Assembly: GCF_000741205.1 (NCBI RefSeq)
Contig: NZ_JGYW01000003.1
Span: 1 to 64,000 of the forward strand
DNA length: 64,000 bases
Direction: 5' to 3'
DNA from: Bifidobacterium gallicum DSM 20093 = LMG 11596
Lineage (GTDB): Bacteria; Actinomycetota; Actinomycetes; Actinomycetales; Bifidobacteriaceae
Part shown: positions 9,471-19,077 of the stretch, piece after piece
Layout: every line of letters begins with the position of its first letter
Numbering within the stretch: position 1 is the stretch's first letter
Program-made: the position numbers and the translations under genes
Notes under the pieces: generated by a model
What the model saw: the letters and a program-made list of their open reading frames with translations, nothing else
Told to the model about the DNA's origin: nothing
The model's database searches: none

Positions 9471-12400
9471 ATGACCAACAACACAACAGGTGCGCTGAGG
9501 CGGCAACCACGTGTCTACGCGGCCCTAACGGCCCTAGCCATGATGCTCGCCACCGCCGTTCCTGCGTTGCTGCCGAGGACCGCACAGGCGAATGACCCGG
9601 TGGCGGGAATCTGCGTCCCAGAGGACATCACGCTCGGTGACGGCACCGATGGTGGTACCGTCGACACCGGCGTGGCCACGTGGGTCGGTCGCGACATGTA
9701 TGTGGGCGCCCCTAAGGCGGGCATAACCAATTACGGCAGGAATAGCAACGAGATCAACGGCTCGTACGCAGTGGAGGCCGAAGGCACGACCCTCGTGGGC
9801 GGCAAGCTGGCCATCAACTCGAAGAAGGCCTCCTGGAGCAATCGCGGCTTCCGCTTCGGCATCGTCGGCTTCGGTGCACAGTACCGCCCGGCCGCCGGCA
9901 GCGATGCGCTCGTCGTGGCCGGAACGAATTCCAACATCACCCTCACGGGAACCTCGAACAACGGCAGCCAGACCGTGGATACGAATGCGTTAGGCTGGGG
10001 CCGTAACGCCCGTGGTTGGGTCGGTACGCTCAAGAGCGGTGAATGGAACTACGATGCCCGCATCAGCGGCAACAAGAGCCAGACCGTCTACGACTACAGC
10101 AACCAGTGGTTCGATTCCGTATACAGTGACAACGCGGCGGACGTACCTGCTTCACAGGTGCTGTGGAACCAGTCCAATCCGCTCTCCAACGTCAAGCTGA
10201 ACGGTGCCAATGGCGCAACCGCGGATTACACGAACAACACGGAGACCATCCAGAAGCTCTCCCAGACGCTTGCTGCGATTCCGGCCACCGAGGACGCCGC
10301 CACACCGAAAGTCGAGAATGCCGGTACGTATGACAACGGCAGCCTGAACGGCACCTATACCTACAAGAAGTACAACAGCGACGATGGCGTGTACATCGGC
10401 GCGAACATCACCTTCTCGAACGATGGCGGGAAGCGCGAGAAGCTCATCGTCTTCGATGGCAAGAACACCGATGCGAAGACAATCGTATTCTTCCTGGATG
10501 GTTCGCAGCTTGCCGACGGTAACGACTACAACGGCACGTCGTTCATGTTCAAGAACATCCCCGACAACGCGTCCATCATCGTCAACGTGTCGGGTTCCGC
10601 TCCAATCTCCTTCCATAACGGTTGGCGTTTCTGGTGGAACGGCCTGCAGATTGGCAATGGCTACTACCTCAAGTCCAATAATCCCGCCATCCAGAAGGCC
10701 TATGAGCGTGCGGCCCAGGCGATCATGTGGAACTTCTACGAAACGAGCTACCTCAAGATCGAAGGTGGCGTGGTGACCGACGGCCAAGGTGTTGCCTGGG
10801 CCAATACCGGTCAGCCGAACGACCAGAAAGTCACCGTCAACGACGATCCCGCAGCGGCCATGATCGGCAGCATCCTGGTGCCGAACGGCTCCTTCGAGGA
10901 CCATGTCACGACCAACGGCCGTGTCTGGGTCGGCCAGGACTTCATGATGTACAACCCGAGCGTGGCCAGAAACTTCGGTCCCGGCGTCGGCGAAGGCGAT
11001 TCCGCGTCAATCCTCGACATGGACCAGGAACGCCACAACTTCCCGTGGACGGGTTCGCTGCACAGCGAATGCTCGACGATCGCCTGGAACAAGGTGGACG
11101 AGAGCGGCAAGCTGCTCGGCGGCACCCGTTGGGGTGTGTACGGATCGCTGGAGGACGCGAAGAACCGTTCGAACGGCATCTATCCAAACGTAGCGGACAA
11201 CAACATCCCTTCCGGTGATTGGAACCTCGAGGACGGCAAGTTCCGCGTCAATTCGCTCGTGCCCGGTGCCGACTACTACATCCGGGAAATCGAGACGGTC
11301 ACCGGATACAAGCTCAACGACAACATCTACGTGATCAACGCCGCGAACAAGGGTGACGTCGCCAATACCGCCATCAAGGCGGTCTACGACGGCCAAGGCA
11401 ATGCGCTCACCGGCGACAATGCAGACAAGGGACTGGCCAATGTGTCCCCCGCGGATTCGTCCAACCCGATCGGCATCGTCAACCCGACCGAGGGCGGCCT
11501 CGTCAACTGGGGCAAGTATGCCGAGGGGTCCAGCCAGCCCTACAAGGGGCTTGAGGGCTCCGAATGGAACCTGCAGAAGGACGGCGACTCGGAATCGTGG
11601 ACGATCACTGACAATACGTTGGCTGTTGCGGGCCTCAAGGTCTTCCACGGCGAGACGCTGGTCGCGGACAGCGAGACCGGCGAGATCGGCGCCGTCGTCG
11701 ATGTCGCGGAGTTCCAGCAGCTGCAGCTGAACGCGACCGTGCTGCCGGCGAGTGCCGTGCAGAAAGTGACCTGGTCCTCGGACAACGAGAAGGTGCACGT
11801 CAATGACGGTCTCATCAACGTGACCGAGTATCCGGGGGACGATGTGCAGGTGCACATCACCGTCACGACCGTGGATCTCGACGCGAGCGGCAACCCGATT
11901 TCAGTGACGATTCCGCTGCGCATCACGCAGGCGACGGTTGAGTCGCTCACCGTCAAGAAGGGCAACGATGTAGTGGCGCCGAACGAGACCATCGACATGA
12001 ACGTCGATGATACCGTGAAGCTGACCGCATCCGTCGAACCGGCGTATCTGCATCCCACCTTCACATGGACGAGCAGCAACCCCGGTGTCGTGACCGTCGA
12101 TGCGAATGGCACCGTGCACGCCGAGGGAGAGGGCACCGCAGACGTCACCGTGTCCTGCAAGGGCAAGACGCAGACGATTCGTTTCCTCGTCGCCCCCAAC
12201 CAATACCCGTTGACGGTCTACATCCAGTGGCCGGGCGCCAAGCCGACGTTCTACTGGTATGATGCACCTGGTGAAAGTGGGCCGGAGTGGGGTGTTGCCC
12301 CGTACATGGACCCGGTCGACTCCTGTGGGAACAACTGGTATTCGTATAATCTGCCCTTCGGCAGCGGCAAGGAGTTCAGTTTCATCATCAGCGACGACCA

Positions 12401-13811
12401 CAATGGCGAAAAGAAATACGCCATGAGCCTCTCGGATACGAATGAGTTCACCGGTCTGGAACCACCGGGGGGCACGCAGGGTAAGTACACGGCCGTCAAG
12501 GCGATGGGCAATATGAGGGCGTATATGATTCAGAATGGTGAGCTCTCCGTGGGTGCGCCCAGCTGTGCCGCCGTGACCCCCTCACGGGCCAAGGCGCTGA
12601 GCGTCGCGCCGCAGTCCATGTTCACACAGCAGGACCTACATGTCTCGTCCAAGCCTCTCAACGAGGTCGGCGCCGAGACGATCCTGCGCGCGCGCAAGGC
12701 GCAGATGCGTGACGCCGCCAAGGATTCCACGCCGATGGATCAGAACTCACGGCCCGGCGAATTCTCGCTGGCTCTGGAGAACGGCACGTACACGCTGTGG
12801 GAGAAGACGGCCCCCGCCGGTTACACGATCAATCCGACGAGGTATCGGTTCACGATTACGGACGGCGTCGTGGAATGGATCGGCGACCAGAAGCCTTCCA
12901 TTGTCGGTGCTGTCGGCTGGATTGCTGATTCGCCGACCACGGTCAGCTGGCAGAAGACCGATGCCGACAACGACGAACTGCTCGGCGGATCCCAATGGGG
13001 TATCTACGAGAAGATTGACGGAGCCGTCCAGGTCGAGCCGATTCAGCTGATCGAGGACTGCGTCGCCAATGACGCGGCGGCGTGCGCCACGCGGTATGCG
13101 AACCAGAAGTATTACGATGCCAATCCGGCGAAGGGCAAGTTCAAGGTCAGCAAACTGCCCTCCGGTTCCTACGTACTCAAGGAAATCGAGGCCCCGACAG
13201 GCTACGAGCTCCTTGAAAACGGATACCCGTTCAAGATCGATACCACCAGTACCAATGAAAATGATGTGAACATCGAAATCGGGGCCTTGAAGAACCAGAG
13301 GACCCTTGGTAGTGTTACCTGGAGCAAGGTCGACGCGGAGGATACTTCGAAGCTCCTTGCTGGTTCTGAATGGACGCTGACTTATAAGAAGGGCACAGAA
13401 GATCAAGTTGTCCTGAATATCGAGGATTGCAATAGTAAGTCTGGATGTGAGGCGCTTCCTGCTGATGGAGCAGCGTGGAATGCGACTGGTGGGAACGTGG
13501 TATATGACTTCAATGGCACGTTCAGTATCAAGAATCTGCCGTGGGGCAGCTACGAATTGGTGGAAACCAAGGCGCCTGACGGATACTACCTCGATGCCAC
13601 CGAGCACAAGTTCACGGTCGGACCCGATACCAATGAAACCGTTGAAACCATCAAGTTGAACTGGGATTTGGGTTCCATCCGCAACGAGCCCGGCGTCGTG
13701 CTGCCGTCGGCGGGTGGCGATGGACAGGCTGTGTGGGTGATGTTGGCGGGTGCGCTGGTGTTGCTCATGGGCATGGGGTGCGCGGTGATCGTGAATCGTC
13801 GTCGTGTGTGA
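9471..13811 (+). CDS. Pilus tip-type adhesin with choice-of-anchor-A, SpaA, Ig-like and starch-binding-like domains
   Basis: A sortase-anchored surface protein of 1446 residues, probably the tip adhesin of the pilus built by the genes downstream. The start is ATG 9471 after GAGGGGAG. In order: signal peptide (AALTALAMMLATAVPALLP); a choice-of-anchor-A type head (YAVEAEGTTLVGGKLAINS, later ILVPNGSFEDHV); a SpaA repeat near 540-620; and the first strands of another SpaA domain (WGKYAEG..., about 679-712). An insert of about 380 residues follows, with two bacterial Ig-like (Big_2) domains and a module near 913-996 (PTFYWYDAPGESGPEW, NNWYSYNLP) like starch-binding CBM25/26. The rest of the split SpaA domain (TYTLWEKTAPAGY), two more SpaA repeats, LPSAG, a membrane helix and a basic tail complete it. 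SpaA repeats usually carry isopeptide bonds. The CBM match is by eye only. Confidence 0.85.
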   Translation: MTNNTTGALRRQPRVYAALTALAMMLATAVPALLPRTAQANDPVAGICVPEDITLGDGTDGGTVDTGVATWVGRDMYVGAPKAGITNYGRNSNEINGSYAVEAEGTTLVGGKLAINSKKASWSNRGFRFGIVGFGAQYRPAAGSDALVVAGTNSNITLTGTSNNGSQTVDTNALGWGRNARGWVGTLKSGEWNYDARISGNKSQTVYDYSNQWFDSVYSDNAADVPASQVLWNQSNPLSNVKLNGANGATADYTNNTETIQKLSQTLAAIPATEDAATPKVENAGTYDNGSLNGTYTYKKYNSDDGVYIGANITFSNDGGKREKLIVFDGKNTDAKTIVFFLDGSQLADGNDYNGTSFMFKNIPDNASIIVNVSGSAPISFHNGWRFWWNGLQIGNGYYLKSNNPAIQKAYERAAQAIMWNFYETSYLKIEGGVVTDGQGVAWANTGQPNDQKVTVNDDPAAAMIGSILVPNGSFEDHVTTNGRVWVGQDFMMYNPSVARNFGPGVGEGDSASILDMDQERHNFPWTGSLHSECSTIAWNKVDESGKLLGGTRWGVYGSLEDAKNRSNGIYPNVADNNIPSGDWNLEDGKFRVNSLVPGADYYIREIETVTGYKLNDNIYVINAANKGDVANTAIKAVYDGQGNALTGDNADKGLANVSPADSSNPIGIVNPTEGGLVNWGKYAEGSSQPYKGLEGSEWNLQKDGDSESWTITDNTLAVAGLKVFHGETLVADSETGEIGAVVDVAEFQQLQLNATVLPASAVQKVTWSSDNEKVHVNDGLINVTEYPGDDVQVHITVTTVDLDASGNPISVTIPLRITQATVESLTVKKGNDVVAPNETIDMNVDDTVKLTASVEPAYLHPTFTWTSSNPGVVTVDANGTVHAEGEGTADVTVSCKGKTQTIRFLVAPNQYPLTVYIQWPGAKPTFYWYDAPGESGPEWGVAPYMDPVDSCGNNWYSYNLPFGSGKEFSFIISDDHNGEKKYAMSLSDTNEFTGLEPPGGTQGKYTAVKAMGNMRAYMIQNGELSVGAPSCAAVTPSRAKALSVAPQSMFTQQDLHVSSKPLNEVGAETILRARKAQMRDAAKDSTPMDQNSRPGEFSLALENGTYTLWEKTAPAGYTINPTRYRFTITDGVVEWIGDQKPSIVGAVGWIADSPTTVSWQKTDADNDELLGGSQWGIYEKIDGAVQVEPIQLIEDCVANDAAACATRYANQKYYDANPAKGKFKVSKLPSGSYVLKEIEAPTGYELLENGYPFKIDTTSTNENDVNIEIGALKNQRTLGSVTWSKVDAEDTSKLLAGSEWTLTYKKGTEDQVVLNIEDCNSKSGCEALPADGAAWNATGGNVVYDFNGTFSIKNLPWGSYELVETKAPDGYYLDATEHKFTVGPDTNETVETIKLNWDLGSIRNEPGVVLPSAGGDGQAVWVMLAGALVLLMGMGCAVIVNRRRV

Positions 13812-13877
13812 CCTCGTGGCTCGGACGGGCAATCGAGTGATCGGTTGATTCGTCTGGGTTGATGCCTGGCTGATATG

Positions 13878-13917
13878 ACTGATGGCCGCAAGAGTTGATG
13901 CTCTTGCGGCCATCAGT
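13878..13917 (+). terminator. Stem-loop after pilus adhesin gene
   Basis: A perfect 17-bp stem: ACTGATGGCCGCAAGAG pairs with its complement across a 6-base loop (13895-13900). The tail CGTTTGTG is only mildly T-rich. Confidence 0.6.
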
Positions 13918-14172
13918 CGTTTGTGGGGTGTGTGCGACTAGGTTAATTGGCTTCGAGTTTGAGCCGATTATGCAGTCACCGGTCGTTTGTGGGTGGGCGA
14001 GATCGTTGGAATATCAACGTTTTCTGAGGTTGTTGTGGCGTTATGTGAAGGATATGTGACGATTGGTGAAATCACTGGAATTTTCTTGACGCGTGTGGCA
14101 TTGTATATATTGCTTTGCGAATCAAGCAATCGGTTGATTACTATTGGTTACTGAGTAATCAACCTCCTTTGG

Positions 14173-14219
14173 GAGAGGGGCGCATGCCCCGGCCTCATGG
14201 CCATACATGCGCCCCTCTC
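14173..14219 (+). terminator. Strong stem-loop upstream of fimA promoter
   Basis: Perfect 14-bp arms (14173-14186 and 14206-14219) followed by the T/C-rich ATCTTCTCCCTT. It may insulate fimA from upstream transcription. Confidence 0.55.
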
Positions 14220-14370
14220 ATCTTCTCCCTTCCACAATCCTTACCTTGATAGGCATGAAAGTTTACTGTGCCTAGTAATAGGAACGATTGTGCCCGCACG
14301 AGAGTTAGACAACTTCTCCCGAACAACTGCAATCAACTTGTGAAAATTTGAAAAAATACTTGGTCTCAGG

Positions 14371-14399
14371 TTGCAAAGTTCAATCTCATAGCTTAGACT
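14371..14399 (+). promoter_or_regulatory. Probable fimA promoter
   Basis: TTGCAA (14371-14376), an exactly 17-bp spacer, then TAGACT (14394-14399). Transcription would start near 14406, leaving about 400 nt of leader before the fimA ATG. Confidence 0.55.
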
Positions 14400-14809
14400 C
14401 AAACATGTGGCCGACGGAATCGCTCTCAGCAGAGAGATTCGTCGCTCGGCAAAACTCAAGACGGAGAGCGGATTGAGGGAAGCACAACTTCCTTCGGTTC
14501 GCATAGCGAAACGAAGCGCACACAAATGTGCTGAGAATCGCAACTTGCATTTCCGATGTGTGCACCGGAGAAATCCTCCTGGATTTCAACGAAGGGGCCG
14601 GAGAAATTCTCCGGAAGCGGCGAAGCGATTCGTCCCGGTCAACCAAGACCTACCAGGTTGAAGTTGATTGGACATCGAGAAGTGAAGCACCAGCGGAGAC
14701 GGCGCGAAGCGGCGTTAATCAGACCCTCAGATTCTCCCGAGGAGATGATTCCGCAAATGTGCACACAAGGCTCCACCTGTAAACACAGATGAACCAATTA
14801 AGGAGAATC

Positions 14810-16318
14810 ATGAAGAAGCTCAACAAGGCAATCGTTGCCTTCGGCGTATCGGCGGCAATGCTCGCCACCGGCTTCGCCGGCATTTCCACCGCATATGCGG
14901 CAACTGGCGAGGATGCTACTGTCACCATTTCAAACTTCGTTGCCGGCGACGAGCTCGTTGGCTATCGTATTCTCGACATCACGTCCGAGAATAGCGGTGC
15001 CACGAGGGACGACGACAAGTTCGTCTATGCCGTCAACGCCGAGAACAGGAGTGCTCTCATCGCTGGCCTCAAAAAACTTGTGAGTGTTCCTGATGATGCT
15101 ACGGATGCTGATCTGATCAAGCTCGTTCTTAATAACCTGACGACCTCTGCCAACGTTGAGACCTTCGCGAAGGCTTTCAAGGCCGCTTCTCCGACTGCCG
15201 GTCCGACGATTACGGATGAGACGACCTCGGTTAATCAGGGATACTATCTCTTCGAGCAGACTGAACTCGGCAAGGACGACACCTACACCAAGTCGAAGTA
15301 TTTGGTTGTCAATGTCGGTAAGAACGGAGCAACCGTTACGCTGAAGAACGGTACCGTCTCGTTGGAGAAGAAGGTCGCGGACAACGGTGATCCCAACGCT
15401 CCTGAGGGTCAGGGCGAGAACGAAATGAACGACTCCGCCGATTACGCCATCGGTGACACCGTTCCCTTCCAACTGACTGGTACGCTTCCTGCCGAATACG
15501 ACGAGTATGAGACCTTCTACTACTCGTTCAACGATACGATGTCCGCTGGCCTCACCTTCAAAGCAGATTCTGTCGCAGTGAAGTCTGGCGCCACCGATCT
15601 CACCGAGTGCTTCACGGTGACCGCGGCGACCCCGATTACGATTGCAACGGCTAACCTCAAGGCATGCACCGCTGCTGCCAGCCTTACTGCTGATAGCGAG
15701 ATTGTAGTCACTTACAATGCGGAGCTGAACGACAATGCGGTCATTGGTACTGCTGGCAACCCGAACACCGCCAATCTGACCTTCTCAAATAATCCGTATG
15801 CGCAGGGCACAGGTGACCGCGGTACCACTCCGGATGACAAGGTTGTGGTCTTCACTTGGGAGTTCGATGGTACGAAGACATTCAGCATCGACCCCAATGA
15901 CGCCGATCTTCCGGTGTTCCAGCTGACCAACAACAGCACTGGTGCGCAGTATACTCTGTCTGTCACGAAGCAGCCAAGCGGTGCCTACAAGTTCGGTGTC
16001 AAGGGCATCGACGCGGGTAATTACACGCTTACTGAGACCTACACTCCTGCAGGCTTCAACAAGGCTGACGACATCACGTTCGACATTAAGCCGACCCACG
16101 ATGTCCTTGCGGATGAGCCGACCGCTGCTTTGGTCGTCACCGGCGATGGTGTGACTCAGGGCACTAATGGAGCACTTGCTACCGTTCTGAACGAGGGTGG
16201 TAACAAGCTCCCCGAGACCGGTGGCATGGGTACTGTGGCTCTGTACACGGCTGGTGCGGCTATCGTGCTGTTCGCTGGTCTGGGCCTGACCCTCGCGATG
16301 AAGCGTCGCAACGCCTGA
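14810..16318 (+). CDS. fimA: FimA-type major (backbone) pilin
   Basis: The 502-residue shaft subunit of a sortase-assembled pilus. The start is ATG 14810, five bases after AAGGAGA. It has a signal peptide (VAFGVSAAMLATGFAGISTA), an N-terminal domain (GDELVGYRILD), a fimbrial isopeptide-forming D2 domain with the typical NAVIGTAGNPNTANLTFSNN, a SpaA/Cna-B domain (YTLTETYTPAGFNKADD), the sorting signal LPETG, a membrane helix and the tail KRRNA. D2 and SpaA domains normally form Lys-Asn/Asp isopeptide bonds. No classic YPK pilin motif is obvious; lysines after LKNGTVSLEKK are candidates for polymerisation. It lies between the tip adhesin and the class C sortase and is paralogous to the pilin at 22246. 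Two terminator-like stems follow, suggesting it is made in excess over sortase. Confidence 0.92.
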   Translation: MKKLNKAIVAFGVSAAMLATGFAGISTAYAATGEDATVTISNFVAGDELVGYRILDITSENSGATRDDDKFVYAVNAENRSALIAGLKKLVSVPDDATDADLIKLVLNNLTTSANVETFAKAFKAASPTAGPTITDETTSVNQGYYLFEQTELGKDDTYTKSKYLVVNVGKNGATVTLKNGTVSLEKKVADNGDPNAPEGQGENEMNDSADYAIGDTVPFQLTGTLPAEYDEYETFYYSFNDTMSAGLTFKADSVAVKSGATDLTECFTVTAATPITIATANLKACTAAASLTADSEIVVTYNAELNDNAVIGTAGNPNTANLTFSNNPYAQGTGDRGTTPDDKVVVFTWEFDGTKTFSIDPNDADLPVFQLTNNSTGAQYTLSVTKQPSGAYKFGVKGIDAGNYTLTETYTPAGFNKADDITFDIKPTHDVLADEPTAALVVTGDGVTQGTNGALATVLNEGGNKLPETGGMGTVALYTAGAAIVLFAGLGLTLAMKRRNA

Positions 16319-16361
16319 TTCAGGTATCAAGGATCCAATCAATGATTGGTGACTGACTTAC

Positions 16362-16402
16362 AGCGGATGCTCTACCAACACGGTAGGGCATCCGCTCTTT
16401 TA
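16362..16402 (+). terminator. Terminator between fimA and srtC
   Basis: Arms AGCGGATGCTCTACC (16362-16376) and GGTAGGGCATCCGCT (16382-16396) with one mismatch, followed by CTTTTAT. Confidence 0.75.
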
Positions 16403-16465
16403 TGCAATCGTGGAACCCTTGTGAACACTATGGATTGCAGCACTGTGCTGCAGTAGACTCAAGGG

Positions 16466-16509
16466 GGGCAGACCACAATGTTTGTATTGTGCGTCTGCGG
16501 ATTTTTTTT
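16466..16509 (+). terminator. Second terminator-like stem before srtC, with T8 tail
   Basis: Arms GCAGAC-ACAAT and ATTGT-GTCTGC (16468-16498), followed closely by eight T (16502-16509). A G6 run (16463-16468) abuts the 5' arm. Confidence 0.65.
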
Positions 16510-16574
16510 GACCTGCGCCAGCGGAGCGCGCAGCATAGTGCAATGCACGGTATGACGGATTGAAAGGGAACGCA

Positions 16575-17561
16575 GTGAGCCCAACACCTGATCAGCAACC
16601 AGTGGACCAAACAGCTCAGGGCCACGTGCAGCCTGACCAGGATTCACAGGCTGCTGCAACACAAACAGCTGACGCACCACAAACGCCAAAGAAGAAGAGC
16701 AATGCGTTCATGAACATCATGATCGCAATCTGCTCGTTGGCTCTGCTCGGTGGCATCGGCGTGCTCGCATACCCTTCGTTCGCCGACTGGTGGAACCGTC
16801 TGCACTCGTCACGCGCTGTGGCCAGCTACGTGGAGCAGGTCAACGACATGTCTGCTGAGAACAAGGCCAAGCTGCTTGAAGGCGCGAAGCAATACAACAC
16901 GGACTTGTTGAGCTTCCCGAACCGCTTCCAGCCTAGCGACGCTGAACACGAGTACTACGAGAAGACACTCGACGTGACGGGTACCGGCATCATGGGTTAC
17001 ATCAGCATTCCGAAGCTTGAGCAGCGCATGCCGATCTACCATGGCACCGAAGAAACAGTGCTGCAGATCGCTGCAGGACATCTTGAAGGCTCGTCGCTGC
17101 CTGTGGGTGGTCCGAGTACGCATGCTGCGATTTCGGGGCATACAGGCTTGCCTAGTGCCGAGCTGTTCACTGGTTTGGACACGCTCAAAGAAGGTGACCA
17201 GTTCTCGGTCACTGTGCTCGATGACGAACATTGGTACCAGGTTGATCAGATCAATGTGGTGCTGCCTGGAGACATGAACAACCTTGCGATTGAAGACGGC
17301 AAGGATTATCTGACGCTGATCACATGCACGCCATACGGCGTCAACTCGCATCGCCTGCTTGTGCGCGGCCATGCGATTCCAACGCCGCCTACGGCCAAGG
17401 ATGTGCAGTATCCAAGTGCGCAGGACATGACGAACATGGCTATCGCAATCGCTGCCGGCGTGTTCCTCGTGCTTGCGTTGCTCGTCTGGTGGTTGATCCG
17501 TCGCAAAGCCAAGAAGAAGTCACGCGATGCCAATGGGGCTCATCATGCCCATGAGCGCTGA
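16575..17561 (+). CDS. srtC: Class C pilin-polymerising sortase
   Basis: A membrane-anchored transpeptidase of 328 residues that joins pilin subunits covalently at the cell surface. The GTG at 16575 follows AAAGGG at good spacing. A cytoplasmic Pro/Gln-rich head precedes a membrane helix near residues 44-65. The sortase fold follows with catalytic His189 (AISGHTG), Cys251 in TLITC and Arg260 (NSHRLL), then a second membrane helix near 287-308 and a basic tail. Two membrane helices are typical of class C. The lid motif often seen in class C enzymes (DPF/W) is not evident; the matching region reads SFPNRFQPSDAEHEYY. It follows fimA and is the only sortase in the window, so it probably serves all the pilin-like proteins here. 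Confidence 0.93.
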   Translation: MSPTPDQQPVDQTAQGHVQPDQDSQAAATQTADAPQTPKKKSNAFMNIMIAICSLALLGGIGVLAYPSFADWWNRLHSSRAVASYVEQVNDMSAENKAKLLEGAKQYNTDLLSFPNRFQPSDAEHEYYEKTLDVTGTGIMGYISIPKLEQRMPIYHGTEETVLQIAAGHLEGSSLPVGGPSTHAAISGHTGLPSAELFTGLDTLKEGDQFSVTVLDDEHWYQVDQINVVLPGDMNNLAIEDGKDYLTLITCTPYGVNSHRLLVRGHAIPTPPTAKDVQYPSAQDMTNMAIAIAAGVFLVLALLVWWLIRRKAKKKSRDANGAHHAHER

Positions 17562-17613
17562 ACGGAAATAAATAAGAATAAAACATGAAGTGTCCGTGAA
17601 GTGACGTGACAGA

Positions 17614-17642
17614 TTGCTCTAAAGCGGGTACGCTAGTAGCAT
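17614..17642 (+). promoter_or_regulatory. Candidate promoter for minor pilin gene
   Basis: TTGCTC (17614-17619), a 17-bp spacer and TAGCAT (17637-17642). The gap between srtC and the next gene is 304 bp; apart from this pair and a good ribosome binding site at its end, nothing else stands out in it. Confidence 0.4.
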
Positions 17643-17865
17643 AACTATCAGGGTGTGGCTCTGTGCGTCCGGGCGTGCGAATGCCGAGGTCTGTTGAAAC
17701 CAGTGTTTCGTAACAGAGTGCGGGATCCGAGGGTACGGAAAACTGCATGCTCGGGCCGAAGGCGGCTCTGTCACACCGCATATAGCAACAAACGAATCTC
17801 AAGAGAGCGAGAAACCGCCGGCTGAGACTTGAAGCAAGGTCAAGGCCCAAGGAAGGGATCACACT

Positions 17866-19038
17866 ATGACGAAGACCACTATGGCTCGCCGAGCATGGTT
17901 GGTGACGGCTGCCATGATGTCGACGGCAATGGCGTTCTGCGGCCTGACCGCACCCACTACATTTGCTGACGAAAGCACCGGCTCCATTAAGTCGGGGCAG
18001 AACAGCGTGACGGTAACGTACGAACATGAAGACAAGCCCGTCGCCGATTCCAACTACTACCTGTACCAGGTGGCTGAATGGAACGGTGAAATGCCGATGT
18101 ATGACCATCTGACGTTGACGCCGATGTTCCAGAAGTATGAAGACGAGCAGGGCATCAACATCTCGGGCATGCTCAAGCCGAGCGGATGTGCGGTGGCGGA
18201 TACGGACGCTGCTGCTTCCGGTGATGCTGCTGCTTCCGGTGATGCTGCTGCCACGACGGAGCCGACCGAATATGAACTTGCATCGCTGTGCTGGGATCGA
18301 CTGAACAGCACGCTGTTCCAGACGCTCAAAGTCAACGGCGAATTCTATGGAGACAACCTGGCCAAGCGTATTGAAGCGGGCGACGCGCGCACCGCGGAAA
18401 CCGACGCCAACGGACAGGTGACGTTCAGCGACCTGGGTGACGGCGTGTTCTTCCTTGTCTCTCCGATCGATGTCGTGCCGGAACTCGTGTACTCGGCGCA
18501 GCTCGTGTCGCTGCCGTCGGCCATGCCGGCCAGCGAGGAAGCGCGCCACCTGAGCGTGAAAGCCAAGCCGAACCTGTGGGCGGGCGTCGATCCGATCCAC
18601 GTGAAGAAGGTCTGGAAGAACGACGATCCGGCAACGCGACCGAAGTCCGTGACCGTGGAACTCTACCTGAACCTCGATAACGGTATTGACGAAATGGTGT
18701 TGATAGACACCGTGGAGCTCAACGAAAGCAACGGTTGGGAATACGACTGGGACACACTGCCCGAATACATGGACTACTCCGTGCGCGAGAAGGACGTGCC
18801 TGAGGGCTACAAGGTGACGGTGACGGAAACCAAGGACGGCCCGAACACGGCGTACTTCACGCTGACGAACACGAAGCCCGCCGTGCCGCCGGTGACGCCG
18901 CCGACGCCGTCGGTGCCGGAGAAGCCGGCGCAGACCGGTGCGAACGTGGCGCTGATTGCGCTCGTGGCCGTGGCATCGTGCTTCCTGGCGCTGCTGCTGA
19001 TTGTGGAAGCTCGGCGCGTAGCGAAAAATAAGCAGTGA
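17866..19038 (+). CDS. Minor pilin / sortase-anchored Cna-B protein
   Basis: A 390-residue exported protein, probably an accessory or basal pilin. It starts at ATG 17866 after GGAAGGG. It has a signal peptide (AMMSTAMAFCGLTAPTTFA), a prealbumin-like domain (ADSNYYLYQVAEWNGEMP, then GQVTFSDLGDGVFFLVSP), a Cna-B domain (KKVWKNDDPATRPKSVTVEL, YSVREKDVPEGYKV), a Pro/Thr linker, the noncanonical sorting signal PAQTG, a membrane helix and a basic tail. A 21-bp in-frame repeat near 18210-18250 encodes Ala/Ser/Gly/Asp. The gene at 25472 is a clear paralogue (compare the VYFL/VFFL and YDHLTLTP/TDHLTVLP segments). A terminator follows at 19241. PAQTG has no initial Leu, so recognition by SrtC is uncertain. 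Confidence 0.82.
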   Translation: MTKTTMARRAWLVTAAMMSTAMAFCGLTAPTTFADESTGSIKSGQNSVTVTYEHEDKPVADSNYYLYQVAEWNGEMPMYDHLTLTPMFQKYEDEQGINISGMLKPSGCAVADTDAAASGDAAASGDAAATTEPTEYELASLCWDRLNSTLFQTLKVNGEFYGDNLAKRIEAGDARTAETDANGQVTFSDLGDGVFFLVSPIDVVPELVYSAQLVSLPSAMPASEEARHLSVKAKPNLWAGVDPIHVKKVWKNDDPATRPKSVTVELYLNLDNGIDEMVLIDTVELNESNGWEYDWDTLPEYMDYSVREKDVPEGYKVTVTETKDGPNTAYFTLTNTKPAVPPVTPPTPSVPEKPAQTGANVALIALVAVASCFLALLLIVEARRVAKNKQ

Positions 19039-19077
19039 TGCGATCGGCTTGGGCCGCTGGGGTATATAGTGGCTCGT

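Larger units (their letters stand above)
13918..14809. other. Long structured gap before fimA
   Basis: About 890 bp without a supported gene. It contains the inverted repeat GGTTGATTACT / AGTAATCAACC (14132-14142, 14154-14164), the stem GAGAGGGGCGCATG / CATGCGCCCCTCTC (14173-14219), the fimA promoter candidate (14371-14399) and a leader of about 400 nt with a CCGGAGAAATTCTCCGG palindrome (14598-14614). Confidence 0.5.

Noticed and set aside
14086-14111. Promoter TTGACG ... TATATT near 14.1 kb
   Set aside because: The spacer is only 14 bp, too short for a normal promoter, and the pair at 14371-14399 fits better.
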